DNA of 16,699 nt. Source: Prevotella sp. UBA4341 (GTDB lineage: Bacteria; Bacteroidota; Bacteroidia; Bacteroidales; Bacteroidaceae). Below the pieces are notes generated by a model. The model worked only from the letters and a program-made list of their open reading frames with translations, was not told the DNA's origin and did not search any database. A program made the translations under genes and the position numbers. Below are positions 6,614 to 14,083 of the stretch, in pieces. The stretch spans positions 1-16,699 of the forward strand of contig DGTH01000075.1 in assembly GCA_002393705.1 (NCBI GenBank), given 5' to 3'. Position 1 is the stretch's first letter, and every line of letters starts with the position of its first letter.

Positions 6614-6760
6614 TTACCAGATGTCTTCTTCGTAATCTATCGTGTTCTCTTCTTCATTCGATGTACTGAAATACATCTTATTTGTCGAGGAGCCACTGAG
6701 TAGTATCTGAGGTGTTATGATGGTGAGTTGCTGCAGTGGCTTTATATATTCTTTTTTCAT
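6614..6760 (-). CDS. Small 48-residue Bacteroidales-type protein downstream of the esterase
   Basis: Translated by eye from the ATG at 6760-6758 to the TAA at 6616-6614: it begins MKKEYIKPLQQLTII, continues with ILLSGSS, and ends in an acidic tail (EEENTIDYEEDIW). Starting 12 bases after the esterase stop, it is probably cotranscribed. The layout (MKK.YIKP start, hydrophobic middle, LLSGS-type motif, acidic/aromatic end) resembles a class of 45-70-residue proteins of unknown function that I recall as frequent in Bacteroidales. The L-S-G-S segment faintly recalls leader-peptide processing sites, but no protease or transporter partner is visible here. No function is assigned. Confidence 0.7.
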   Translation of the reverse strand: MKKEYIKPLQQLTIITPQILLSGSSTNKMYFSTSNEEENTIDYEEDIW

Positions 6761-6772
6761 TGTATTCTTCTT

Positions 6773-9700
6773 TTATTTGATTACTATTTTTTTCCCATTA
6801 ATCACATATAGTCCACCCTTGGGTTGTGCAACATGCTGACCTGCCAGGTTGTAGAAGTGAGCCGTGCCCTGCTGCTCAGCGTGAGTTGTCACTGAGTCGC
6901 CGATGCCTGTCGTCATGTCGTCTGAGAAGTTGAAGGTGTAGCCGGGGGCACTGCTGGCTGTTTTTTTCAAGTAGGCACGGTGAGCAGGCAGATAACTGGC
7001 TGTAGTGGAATAGAATCCTATGTTGTTGTTCTTCTTAGCCAATACCATGATGCCGTTACCGCTGTTCAGCGTAGAAATGGCGGTTCGCTCAGTAACACCC
7101 TGCAGCAGGTTGTCGCCCATATCTGTTCCTGTGCTGCTTGTTTCCGCAAAGAGCTGGTCTGCCAATGCCTCTGTCTTCACTATTACGGCCATATTGGCAG
7201 GCAGAATGGTACCCGTTTCGAAGGCCCTTAGTGTCAGGTAGTTCTCAGTCTCGTCTTTGGCCGTTACAGTATATACTTTCGTTTCTGCAGGTACTTCTGC
7301 ATTAAAGTCGAGGCATAACGTTGCCCATCCATCGCTGCCGCCGTTCAAGAAGAAGGTCTTCTGCTTGGCACCTGCATCGATGTATTTCTGGAAGAAAGCC
7401 ATATAGGTGTGCTCCCAATTGTCAGCAGAAGCATGTCCCTTGAACTGGTTGATGCTGTATGCCTTGTCTTCGTCAGCCACATGCTCCAGCAGATTGTAGG
7501 GGGCGATGTTCAGGTGAGGGCCGTCGGTCTGGTCTTGCAATGAGAAATTGGTAATAACGGGACAGGTGATGCGACTTGAAAAGTTCTTCGTGTCAAAGTA
7601 GCTTTGGTGGCGCAGCAGGGCAGCCTTACCCTCGGCATAGTCTGCATAGTTGCCTGTTTCTACCTGGGTGTTGATCCAGTTGTTGAACACGTTGGTTGGC
7701 CAGGTGACTATCTCCATGGTGTGTACAAAGTCAGCATGTCCAGTGATGTGAGGAGCTATGGCCCTGATGCGTCCGTCGTTCAGCGCGGCGCAGACGTAAG
7801 TGAAGCATCCTCCCTGGCTGCCACCGGCGGCAAAAACGTTGTGCTTATCTACTTTCTCCTGTGAAAAGACGAAATCTACGGCACGTACGCAATCCAAATA
7901 GGCCATGCGGTAGTAGTGTTGGTCGTTGTCGCCAAGACCGTAGGCATAGAAGTCGGTGTTGCCATTGACAGTATAGGCATTACCTTCCTTGATGCGGCTC
8001 AGCATTTGTCCACGGGCAGAGAAGTTGTATTCACACCAACCTGTGTTTTTGTCTGTGGCGGGCACTGGCGGTGTGCTGCTGCCATTGTCGGTGCCGTGGA
8101 AGTTAATGCGGCAGGGGTAGCTGCCTTCTGCCTTTGGCTCAGCGTAATAACCCCAGATGGTGACAGGCTCGCCGCCTACCGTGTTTGGGGTTGACTTCAT
8201 GCTGACCTCGTATATGTTTCTCTCGCCGGTGCTATATTCTGTCAGCAGCTCCTTGGTAATCTCCATCGGAATGGCTGCCAAACGCGTCTTCCATGTGTCC
8301 CAGAAGTGCCAGAAGTCAGGCTGAGCGTCGTTGGGACTTACAATGTTAGTCGGGTCGTAGCCTATGACGTAGGTGCAAATGGTATTGTTGTTGGCCTTGG
8401 CCGTCATGCGATAGAAACCTGGCACAAGTTCTGTCAGTTCAAGGTCAATGGTCTTTGTTTCACCGGCGGCCAGGGTAACGTTTTGTGAATAGTTGTTGAA
8501 GTCCTCGAACATGTCGGTCATCAGCGTGGCACTGACGGTGGTGGTCACCTCCTGTTCTTCGTAGTTGGTCAGTGTTACGGTCAGGTGGGGTGTGCCGTCG
8601 GCAGTTTCCCATGCCTTGATGTCGGCGGTGTCGAAAGTGGCACTCACGACGTACTCCCTCATCGGGTCAATCAGTTCTACCGAAGTCAGCGTGTAGCCGA
8701 CACCTGAAATGTGGCAACCATCGCTCTTCAGTGCTGTGACCATGTTGTCGGTTAGCGTGTATTCGTAGTAATCCCCCCATGCTGTAGGCAGTTTCTCGTA
8801 GGTGTCAGCATCGGCAAAGGCTGTCCAGTCGTTCTTTACAATGCGCCCTTGGGCACCCATCTTCATATTGGAAAAGTTCAGACGCAGTTTCATGCCCTTT
8901 GTTGCTGTACTGAAAAGGCCGGCATCGAGGGTTTCGTAGCCGTTGTTGTTCCAGTCAATCAGTGTCGTGCCAGTCCATACGGTCTTTGAGGCGTTGCCGC
9001 GTTCTATGCTGATGGTTTTATGCTGTGTCAGCGTCCAGCGGCTGACGGTGATGTTACAACCATTCAGGTAGAGCTTGTTGGCTGCTTTGATGGCTGCTAC
9101 TTGTTCGGCTGTCAGTGTCAATACATAGTCGTTGGGCATGGACGTGTTTTGTAATCCTGTCCATGCTACGAAGGCCCCGGTACTACTACCCCAGGCAATG
9201 CGGAGCTGGCAGTTGGTGCCAGATGTGGCTCCAACGGTGACACTCAGTATGTCGCCTTCCTGCAGACTGTTGATGATACTGGCGGGCTGGCTGTAGTTCT
9301 GGGTCCAGTTGCTGAGTGCTGTTGTTCCTTCATACAGCGTAGTGGTCATGGCCAGTGTCTTGGTTGTTGCCGTAGGGTCAACGTAGCGGGTTAATTTCAC
9401 CTCGGTAAACTTCACACCAGCCGTACCGCTTAGATAAAGGCTGTTCTTTTCGTGAATGGCTGTAAGGTCTTTCTCGCTGATGGTGTAGGTCAATTCCTGA
9501 GGGAAGCTGGACATGTTGTACAGTTTGTTGTTGACCAAGACCACGACATTGTAGGCATCTTTGCGGTCATCGTTCTCTGATTTTGTGTCAATGTTTAGTT
9601 GTGCCCACTGGTTACTGCCCTTGTCGGTAACCTTGACTGTAATGGCATCGCCGACCTTCAGACTTGCAACTGTAGCAGTTGGAATAGTAAATGCAACATT

Positions 9701-9835
9701 CCAGCTGCCTGTCGTAATCTCTTCCGAGTTCAGAATCTCTGAGTTCTCCTCATTCCCATAAGTGTGAGCACTCGCTAACCACGGCAGAAAAGCCATGAGC
9801 AGGATAAGTAACAGATGTTTTTGTTTCATTTTCAT
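6773..9835 (-). CDS. Secreted multidomain esterase of the acetyl xylan esterase (AXE1/CE7) family
   Basis: The 1020-residue protein has a signal peptide ending near LPWLASA. About 380 residues of repeated beta-sandwich-like modules follow, sharing GD-containing (VGDAITVKV, EGDILSVTV) and NKLYLNG/NSLYLSG motifs. A CARDB-like spacer (TFDTADIKAW to GFYRMTAKAN) leads to the hydrolase at about 520-820: FHGTDNG, the nucleophile elbow GGSQGG (S673), an acid candidate in LQDQTDG (D768) and FKGHAS (H801). Order and spacing fit the CE7 Ser-Asp-His triad. The C-terminus (HFYNLAGQHVAQPKGGLYVI) is of the Prevotella type seen on secreted proteins and may be a type IX secretion tail. It would remove acetyl groups from xylan or similar glycans outside the cell. 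The start at 9835 follows a -7 box; the possible start at 9829 makes little difference. Confidence 0.88.
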   Translation of the reverse strand: MKMKQKHLLLILLMAFLPWLASAHTYGNEENSEILNSEEITTGSWNVAFTIPTATVASLKVGDAITVKVTDKGSNQWAQLNIDTKSENDDRKDAYNVVVLVNNKLYNMSSFPQELTYTISEKDLTAIHEKNSLYLSGTAGVKFTEVKLTRYVDPTATTKTLAMTTTLYEGTTALSNWTQNYSQPASIINSLQEGDILSVTVGATSGTNCQLRIAWGSSTGAFVAWTGLQNTSMPNDYVLTLTAEQVAAIKAANKLYLNGCNITVSRWTLTQHKTISIERGNASKTVWTGTTLIDWNNNGYETLDAGLFSTATKGMKLRLNFSNMKMGAQGRIVKNDWTAFADADTYEKLPTAWGDYYEYTLTDNMVTALKSDGCHISGVGYTLTSVELIDPMREYVVSATFDTADIKAWETADGTPHLTVTLTNYEEQEVTTTVSATLMTDMFEDFNNYSQNVTLAAGETKTIDLELTELVPGFYRMTAKANNNTICTYVIGYDPTNIVSPNDAQPDFWHFWDTWKTRLAAIPMEITKELLTEYSTGERNIYEVSMKSTPNTVGGEPVTIWGYYAEPKAEGSYPCRINFHGTDNGSSTPPVPATDKNTGWCEYNFSARGQMLSRIKEGNAYTVNGNTDFYAYGLGDNDQHYYRMAYLDCVRAVDFVFSQEKVDKHNVFAAGGSQGGCFTYVCAALNDGRIRAIAPHITGHADFVHTMEIVTWPTNVFNNWINTQVETGNYADYAEGKAALLRHQSYFDTKNFSSRITCPVITNFSLQDQTDGPHLNIAPYNLLEHVADEDKAYSINQFKGHASADNWEHTYMAFFQKYIDAGAKQKTFFLNGGSDGWATLCLDFNAEVPAETKVYTVTAKDETENYLTLRAFETGTILPANMAVIVKTEALADQLFAETSSTGTDMGDNLLQGVTERTAISTLNSGNGIMVLAKKNNNIGFYSTTASYLPAHRAYLKKTASSAPGYTFNFSDDMTTGIGDSVTTHAEQQGTAHFYNLAGQHVAQPKGGLYVINGKKIVIK

Positions 9836-9879
9836 TTTTAATTGGATGTTTTTAGTTGTAACTGTTTTGATTTCTGCTG

Positions 9880-9887
9880 CAAAGTTA
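9880..9887 (-). promoter_or_regulatory. -7 box of the esterase promoter
   Basis: Read on the minus strand, TAACTTTG (9887-9880) matches TAnnTTTG. No clear TTTG lies about 20 bases upstream, so the -33 half is weak and the promoter may depend on an activator such as the neighbouring AraC regulator. The leader before the ATG at 9835 would be about 40 bases. The rest of 9888-10074 shows no gene. Confidence 0.6.
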
Positions 9888-10074
9888 TATAATGTTGTGC
9901 GACATGGTATTCCCAATTGTTTTCAAAGACTTCCCAAATGTTTCCAAGCTACTAATTATACGGCATTACGAAACATTCGTTCATAAGCCATGAGAAAAAG
10001 CATGTCAGTCTGAAAGCACTGTTTGCAGATAATTATGTATTTTTGCATAACCCTGGCGGTAATAAGGTTAACGG

Positions 10075-10419
10075 TCATAAGTATGCAGGCAGCAGTGCCA
10101 TCGACAATGTGGCGTAGTATGACGGCAGGCAGACGCACGACGTGGCGACGAAGCGTGCCAACGAATTAGGGCTTTTGAAAATCTGACTTAGGCCGTCACG
10201 CATACGGACGACATCAACATTACAGCCTAAAAGTTCTTGAAGATAAATCTTTACACCTGCTCGGTTAAAGAGGTTGGGAACCATATCAACACATACATCC
10301 ACGTCGCTGCCTTCATGCTGCTCATTACGGGCCAATGAGCCAAACAGCGTCATAGAGTGTACACCATAATGCTCGTCAAGGTACTGATGAGTACCTCTTA
10401 ATTTCTCTATGGTTTCGTG
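10075..10419 (-). pseudogene. MNT-type nucleotidyltransferase, apparently decayed
   Basis: The frame contains the nucleotidyltransferase signature GSLARNEQHEGSDVDVCVD, equivalent to GS-x10-SDxDxxVD, then LFNRAGVKIYLQELLGCNVDVVRMRD, typical of MntA-like proteins often paired with HEPN partners. The conserved N-terminal text continues upstream of the only internal ATG (10353) as IEKLRGTHQYLDEHYGVHS. That stretch has no ATG, GTG or TTG before the in-frame TGA at 10422-10420, so the original start is lost. After RMRDGLSQIF the sequence leaves the family pattern and ends in unrelated residues to the TGA at 10077-10075. Both ends look damaged. Starting at the internal ATG would remove the helix before the GS motif. 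No HEPN or toxin gene is adjacent. Confidence 0.65.
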
Positions 10420-10441
10420 TCACCACCCTGAGTTTTTTATT

Positions 10442-10526
10442 TTTCTTGCAAAAATGCCACAGTTGCAACAGTGGCTGAATGTCAGCGGGTTATGCGTGGC
10501 ATTTTGGTGGCAAGTGTGGCAAGAAA
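10442..10526. repeat. Interrupted inverted repeat
   Basis: AAAATGCCAC (10451-10460) is the exact complement of GTGGCATTTT (10496-10505). Outside it, TTTCTTGC (10442-10449) is complementary to GCAAGAAA (10519-10526). Spacing is asymmetric on the right side, where GCAAG occurs twice. It could be a decayed miniature element or part of an RNA fold. Confidence 0.6.
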
Positions 10527-10640
10527 GCTGGATATTTAACATTTGTTATGGCGAAACGTGCGTTATTTTAACTCAAAACCATACTGTTCTTTAATCATAG
10601 GAATGCCGCTTGAACCTGAAGAAGTGGCGTGTTTCCGATT

Positions 10641-10701
10641 GTTCCACCCCATGGAACGAGTTGTTCCACCCCATGGAACAAAATGCTCCACCCCATGGAA
10701 C
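10641..10701. repeat. Three 17-base palindromic repeats at exact 22-base spacing
   Basis: GTTCCACCCCATGGAAC starts at 10641 and 10663, with a one-base variant (GCTCCA at its start) at 10685. Each copy is a GTTCCA/TGGAAC inverted repeat around CCCCA. Spacers are five bases and differ, so this is not a CRISPR array. Confidence 0.95.
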
Positions 10702-10745
10702 ACTCCTAAAGTGGCCGACTTTCTGATGACATTCGCGCAGCAAAA

Positions 10746-10768
10746 CCCCTCCCCGGTAAGGGGAGGGG
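10746..10768 (-). repeat. GC-rich hairpin, half copy of the element found in mfd
   Basis: CCCCTCCCC (10746-10754) pairs with GGGGAGGGG (10760-10768) around GGTAA, followed by CAGGGGTAGG. This matches the layout of the right half of the element at 3849-3883. It lies about 50 bases past the trpB stop and could help end that transcript, although no T-run is present. Confidence 0.8.
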
Positions 10769-10819
10769 CAGGGGTAGGATCAGCCTATAACCAAGGGTGA
10801 TGCGGAAATAATGTTTTCC

Positions 10820-12181
10820 TTACTTGTCCAGCTCGGCCAAGTTGGCAGCTATCATTTCGTCGGTGAGGGTATAGTTCTGCAGGTCGCCCTTGATGAACGA
10901 GTCGTAGCTGGGCATGTCGATGAGTCCGTGGCCGGAGAGGTTGAACAGGATGACCTTCTCTTGGCCCGCCTCCTTGCACTTCTTGGCCTCGCGGATAGTG
11001 GCAGCGATGGCGTGACAGCTTTCGGGGGCGGGGATGATGCCCTCGGTGCGGGCAAAGAGCATGCCGGCCTCGAAGGTCTCGAGCTGCGGTATGTCAACGC
11101 CGTGCATGAGGCCGTCCTTGATGAGTTGTGAGACAATCATGCCCGCTCCGTGGTAGCGCAGGCCGCCGGCGTGGATGTTCGACGGCTTGAAGTTGTGGCC
11201 CAGGGTGAACATGGGCAGCAGCGGCGTGTAGCCGGCCTCGTCGCCGAAGTCGTAGCGGAACTGGCCGCGCGTCAGCTTCGGGCAGCTGTCAGGCTCAGCA
11301 GCAATGAACTCGGTCTGCTTGCCGTCCAGAATGTTGTGACGCATGAAGGGGAAGGCAATGCCGCCGAAGTTGGAGCCGCCGCCGAAACAGGCAATCACCA
11401 TGTCAGGATACTCGCCGGCCATCTGCATCTGCTTCTCGGCTTCGAGGCCGATGATGGTCTGGTGCAGACCTACGTGGTTAAGCACGGAGCCCAGCGTGTA
11501 TTTGCAGTTGGGTGTGGTGGTGGCCAGCTCTACAGCTTCCGAGATGGCGGTGCCTAAAGAGCCGCTATGCGTCGGGTCTTTAGTCAGGATGTCCTTGCCG
11601 GCGCGGGTGGACATGGAGGGTGAACCCTCGACGACGGCACCGAAGGTACGCATGATGCTGGAGCGGTAGGGCTTCTGCTGCATGGTAATCTTGACTTGAT
11701 AGACAGCGCAGTCGAGGCCGTAAATCTTGGCGGCGTACGAGAGGGCGGCGCCCCACTGGCCGGCACCCGTCTCGGTGGTGACGTTGGTCGTGCCCTCCTG
11801 CTTGGCGTAGTAGCACTGGGGCAGGGCAGAGTTAATCTTGTGGGAGCCCAGCGGGTTGGTACTCTCGTTCTTGAAGTAGATGTGGGCGGGGGTGCCCAGG
11901 GCTTCCTCGAGGGCGTAGGCGCGCACCAGCGGCGTGGAGCGGTAGTACTTATACTTGTCGAGCACCTCTTCGGGTATGTCTATCCAGCGGTGCTCGGTGT
12001 CGAGCTCCTGTACGCAGCACTCGCGGGGGAAGATGTGTGCCAGGTCGTCAACGCCGAGGGGCTGCTTGGTGGCGGGGTGAATGGGCGGCAGGGGCTTGTT
12101 GGGCATGTCGGCCTGAATGTTGTACCACTGTGTGGGAATCTCACTTTCCTGAAGGATGAATTTCTTTTGTTTTGTTGACAT
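10820..12181 (-). CDS. trpB: TrpB2-type tryptophan synthase beta chain-like PLP enzyme
   Basis: The 453-residue protein is longer than classical TrpB (about 400) and has the extended N-terminus of the TrpB2/TrpB-like group. Visible features: NPLGSHKINSA with the PLP-binding lysine K115, ETGAGQWG (137-144), the phosphate-binding GGGSNFG (267-273), and C-terminal SGHGLIDMPSY. It would make tryptophan from indole plus serine, or from phosphoserine as reported for some archaeal TrpB2 enzymes. TrpB2 often lacks a TrpA partner, and no trpA or other trp gene lies nearby, which favours indole salvage. It follows the Na/Pi cotransporter gene by 24 bases with no promoter visible between, so the two are probably cotranscribed. 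ATG 12181 is the only sensible start. Confidence 0.93.
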   Translation of the reverse strand: MSTKQKKFILQESEIPTQWYNIQADMPNKPLPPIHPATKQPLGVDDLAHIFPRECCVQELDTEHRWIDIPEEVLDKYKYYRSTPLVRAYALEEALGTPAHIYFKNESTNPLGSHKINSALPQCYYAKQEGTTNVTTETGAGQWGAALSYAAKIYGLDCAVYQVKITMQQKPYRSSIMRTFGAVVEGSPSMSTRAGKDILTKDPTHSGSLGTAISEAVELATTTPNCKYTLGSVLNHVGLHQTIIGLEAEKQMQMAGEYPDMVIACFGGGSNFGGIAFPFMRHNILDGKQTEFIAAEPDSCPKLTRGQFRYDFGDEAGYTPLLPMFTLGHNFKPSNIHAGGLRYHGAGMIVSQLIKDGLMHGVDIPQLETFEAGMLFARTEGIIPAPESCHAIAATIREAKKCKEAGQEKVILFNLSGHGLIDMPSYDSFIKGDLQNYTLTDEMIAANLAELDK

Positions 12182-12205
12182 AATTATTCGAGTTTTTGGG
12201 TTAGT

Positions 12206-13915
12206 TTACTTTCCTAATCGGGCCTCTACGACGTTGACCACGTAGTCGCCCAGCTTTTCGCACTCGTTGATGAAGTCAATGTACATCGTGCCGACGGCGT
12301 AGTCGTACTGGTGGTCGTTGACGTCCTGAATGTTCTGGGCTTTCAGGTTGTTGCGCAGGGTGTTGATGTCGTTCTCTATGTGGAAAGTGTGAATGTTGCT
12401 GAGTTCTTCGCGGCGACCTTGCATGATGCGGTTCATCTCGGTCAGCGAGCTGTCGGTGAGCTCCAGCATGCGGCGGATGTTGGCGTACTGGGGCTGGGTG
12501 AAGTCCTTGCCCGACTGGAGTTTGCGGTTCAGCGTGCGGGCCAGGTTGTAGCAGGCGTCGCCAATGGACTCTATCTCGCTGATTTCGCGCATCATCTGGC
12601 GTATCTTGCCCTTCGTCTCGTCAGAGAGGTGGGCGTCGCTGACTTGCTCCAGGTATTTGGCTATCTCTATCTCCATGTTGTCGGAGATGCCTTCGTACTT
12701 CTCGATGCGGGTAAAGAGTTTGGCGAATTTCTCCTTGTCCTTCTCGCCGAGCAGCTCGCCCACCATGCCGAACATGCGCTGAATGCGCTCGGCGAAGTGG
12801 CTGATCTCCTTCTGGGCCTGGATGACCGAGATTTCGGGCGTCTTCATCAGGCCGCCCTGTATGTACTGCAGGCGCATGACTTCTTCGTCCTCGTCGGTCT
12901 TCTTCTGCTTGATGACGTAGCAGACGAGCTTCTCAATCTGGGGGATGAACCAGATGAGGATGCCCGTGTTGACCAGGTTGAAGCAGGTGTGGAAGGCAGC
13001 CAAGACGAAGCTGAGCTTGGCGGCGTTGTTGAGGAACAGAGGGTCGCTCTTTGCCATGGTGACGTCGTAGCCCACGAGGCCGCACACTCCGTCAACGAAG
13101 GGACGGAACACCAGCAGAATCCAGCAGACGCCAAACAGGTTGAAGAACATGTGGGCGAAGGCGGCGCGGCGGGCCTGCGTTCCGGCGGAGAGGGCGATGA
13201 TGTTCGACGTGACGGTAGTACCGATGTTCTCGCCCATGACGAGGGCTATGCCCTGATAGATGGGCAGTACGCCTGCCGAACAGAGTATCATGGTGATGGC
13301 CATGACGGCGGCCGACGACTGTACGCACATGGTGAGTATGCCGCCAATGAGCAGGAACAAGAGCGTGGTAAGGAAGCTGTTGGGGTCGAAACTGGAGAAG
13401 AAGGACAAGACGGCTTCGTTCTGCCCCAGGTTCATGTCGATGCCCGTCTGGCGGAGGGTGCCCAGTCCTAAGAACATGAAGGCGATACCGTAGAGAAAGT
13501 CGCCGGCCACGCGCCGCTTCTTGCTGTAAATAAGGATGATAGCCACAAGGAAGGCTGGCCAGACGAAGTCGGTGATGTTGAACGAGAAACCGGCCGACAT
13601 GATCCAGGCGGTCAGCGTAGTACCGATGTTGGCACCCATGATGACCGAGATGGCCTGGGCCAGCGTGAGCAGTCCGGCCGAGACGAACGATACGGTCATG
13701 ACCGTGGTGGCTGTTGATGATTGTACTGCGGCGGTGACGAGAACACCCGTCAGCATGCCAGTAAAGCGGTTGGTTGTCATGGCGCCTAAAACGTGGCGCA
13801 ACTGTGGTCCGGCCATCTTCTGTAACGCATCGCTCATGGTTTTCATACCATACATGAGCAGCGCCAGCGAGCCTAACATCTGCATGACGAGAATCAGGTA
13901 GTTTTGTGATTCCAT
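12206..13915 (-). CDS. Na+/phosphate cotransporter family protein with C-terminal PhoU-like domain
   Basis: The 569-residue membrane protein has two inverted NaPi repeats, each with a QSS signature (QSSTATTV from Q65, QSSAAVMA from Q199) followed by GANIGTT or GENIGTT. About eight to ten hydrophobic segments span residues 1-350. The last 200 residues are hydrophilic helical, PhoU-like (IEKYEGISDNMEIEIAKYL, IESIGDACYNLAR, CEKLGDYVVNVVEARL). Predicted role: sodium-coupled phosphate movement across the inner membrane, with the PhoU-like part sensing or regulating. Bacterial relatives include NptA and YjbB; import or export cannot be told from sequence. The ATG at 13915 is chosen because the -7 box lies 26 bases upstream; a TTG at 13951 is inside the promoter. 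First gene of a likely two-gene unit with trpB. Confidence 0.93.
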   Translation of the reverse strand: MESQNYLILVMQMLGSLALLMYGMKTMSDALQKMAGPQLRHVLGAMTTNRFTGMLTGVLVTAAVQSSTATTVMTVSFVSAGLLTLAQAISVIMGANIGTTLTAWIMSAGFSFNITDFVWPAFLVAIILIYSKKRRVAGDFLYGIAFMFLGLGTLRQTGIDMNLGQNEAVLSFFSSFDPNSFLTTLLFLLIGGILTMCVQSSAAVMAITMILCSAGVLPIYQGIALVMGENIGTTVTSNIIALSAGTQARRAAFAHMFFNLFGVCWILLVFRPFVDGVCGLVGYDVTMAKSDPLFLNNAAKLSFVLAAFHTCFNLVNTGILIWFIPQIEKLVCYVIKQKKTDEDEEVMRLQYIQGGLMKTPEISVIQAQKEISHFAERIQRMFGMVGELLGEKDKEKFAKLFTRIEKYEGISDNMEIEIAKYLEQVSDAHLSDETKGKIRQMMREISEIESIGDACYNLARTLNRKLQSGKDFTQPQYANIRRMLELTDSSLTEMNRIMQGRREELSNIHTFHIENDINTLRNNLKAQNIQDVNDHQYDYAVGTMYIDFINECEKLGDYVVNVVEARLGK

Positions 13916-13940
13916 TGTGCGTGAAATGTTGTTATGGCTG

Positions 13941-13948
13941 CAAAGGTA
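13941..13948 (-). promoter_or_regulatory. -7 box of the Na/Pi-trpB transcript
   Basis: On the minus strand TACCTTTG (13948-13941) matches TAnnTTTG exactly, giving a leader of about 20 bases. The expected -33 position (about 13968-13972) falls within the heptamer array at 13958-13985 and has no TTTG, so array length could affect promoter strength. Confidence 0.7.
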
Positions 13949-13957
13949 CAAATTTTA

Positions 13958-13985
13958 AGTGAAAAGTGAAGAGTGAAGAGTGAAG
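13958..13985. repeat. Tandem heptamer array, four units of AGTGAAG type
   Basis: AGTGAAA then AGTGAAG three times. It lies 9 bases upstream of the -7 box of the Na/Pi promoter and covers its -33 position. Confidence 0.9.
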
Positions 13986-14020
13986 AATTTGCTGCCGCCT
14001 TTATGTTTTTAACATTTCCA

Positions 14021-14055
14021 GCACCTCGCACCTCGCATCTCGCACCTCGCACCTC
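14021..14055. repeat. Tandem heptamer array, five units of GCACCTC type
   Basis: GCACCTC twice, GCATCTC once, GCACCTC twice. The C-to-T variant in the middle unit is the same style of variation as CAACACC/CATCACC in mfd. It lies 28 bases past the stop of the hybrid regulator. Confidence 0.9.
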
Positions 14056-14062
14056 GAATAAC

Positions 14063-14076
14063 CGTAAATCGAAAAT
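14063..14076 (-). repeat. Dispersed 14-mer just after the hybrid regulator stop
   Basis: On the minus strand ATTTTCGATTTACG. The same 14-mer occurs twice in tandem just after the trxB stop (16204-16232). Both sites lie within 25 bases downstream of a minus-strand stop codon. Confidence 0.85.
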
Positions 14077-14083
14077 ATAAAAG

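Larger units (their letters stand above)
10420..10819. other. Gene-free, repeat-rich interval between the nucleotidyltransferase and trpB
   Basis: No convincing gene in 400 bases. It holds an interrupted inverted repeat (10442-10526), three palindromic 17-mers at exact 22-base spacing (10641-10701) and a GC-rich hairpin downstream of trpB (10746-10768). A plus-strand frame over 10543-10800 mainly reads through the repeats. On the minus strand, a short open stretch ends SSGIPMIKEQYGFELK near 10563 and might be the broken tail of a lost gene; I do not recognise it. Confidence 0.6.

Noticed and set aside
9956..10138. Minus-strand 60-codon frame past the nucleotidyltransferase
   Set aside because: It overlaps the decayed gene in another frame and has no recognisable motif; perhaps decayed sequence, not a gene.
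10641..10701. CRISPR array
   Set aside because: Repeats are 17 bases with five-base spacers, only three copies and no cas genes.
10543..10800. Plus-strand frame of 85 codons between repeats
   Set aside because: Most of it is translation of the 17-mer repeats and the GC-rich hairpin; no promoter, ribosome site or family pattern.
12311..13471. Long plus-strand open frame (386 codons)
   Set aside because: Antisense to the Na/Pi cotransporter; valine- and alanine-rich translation typical of a shadow frame.
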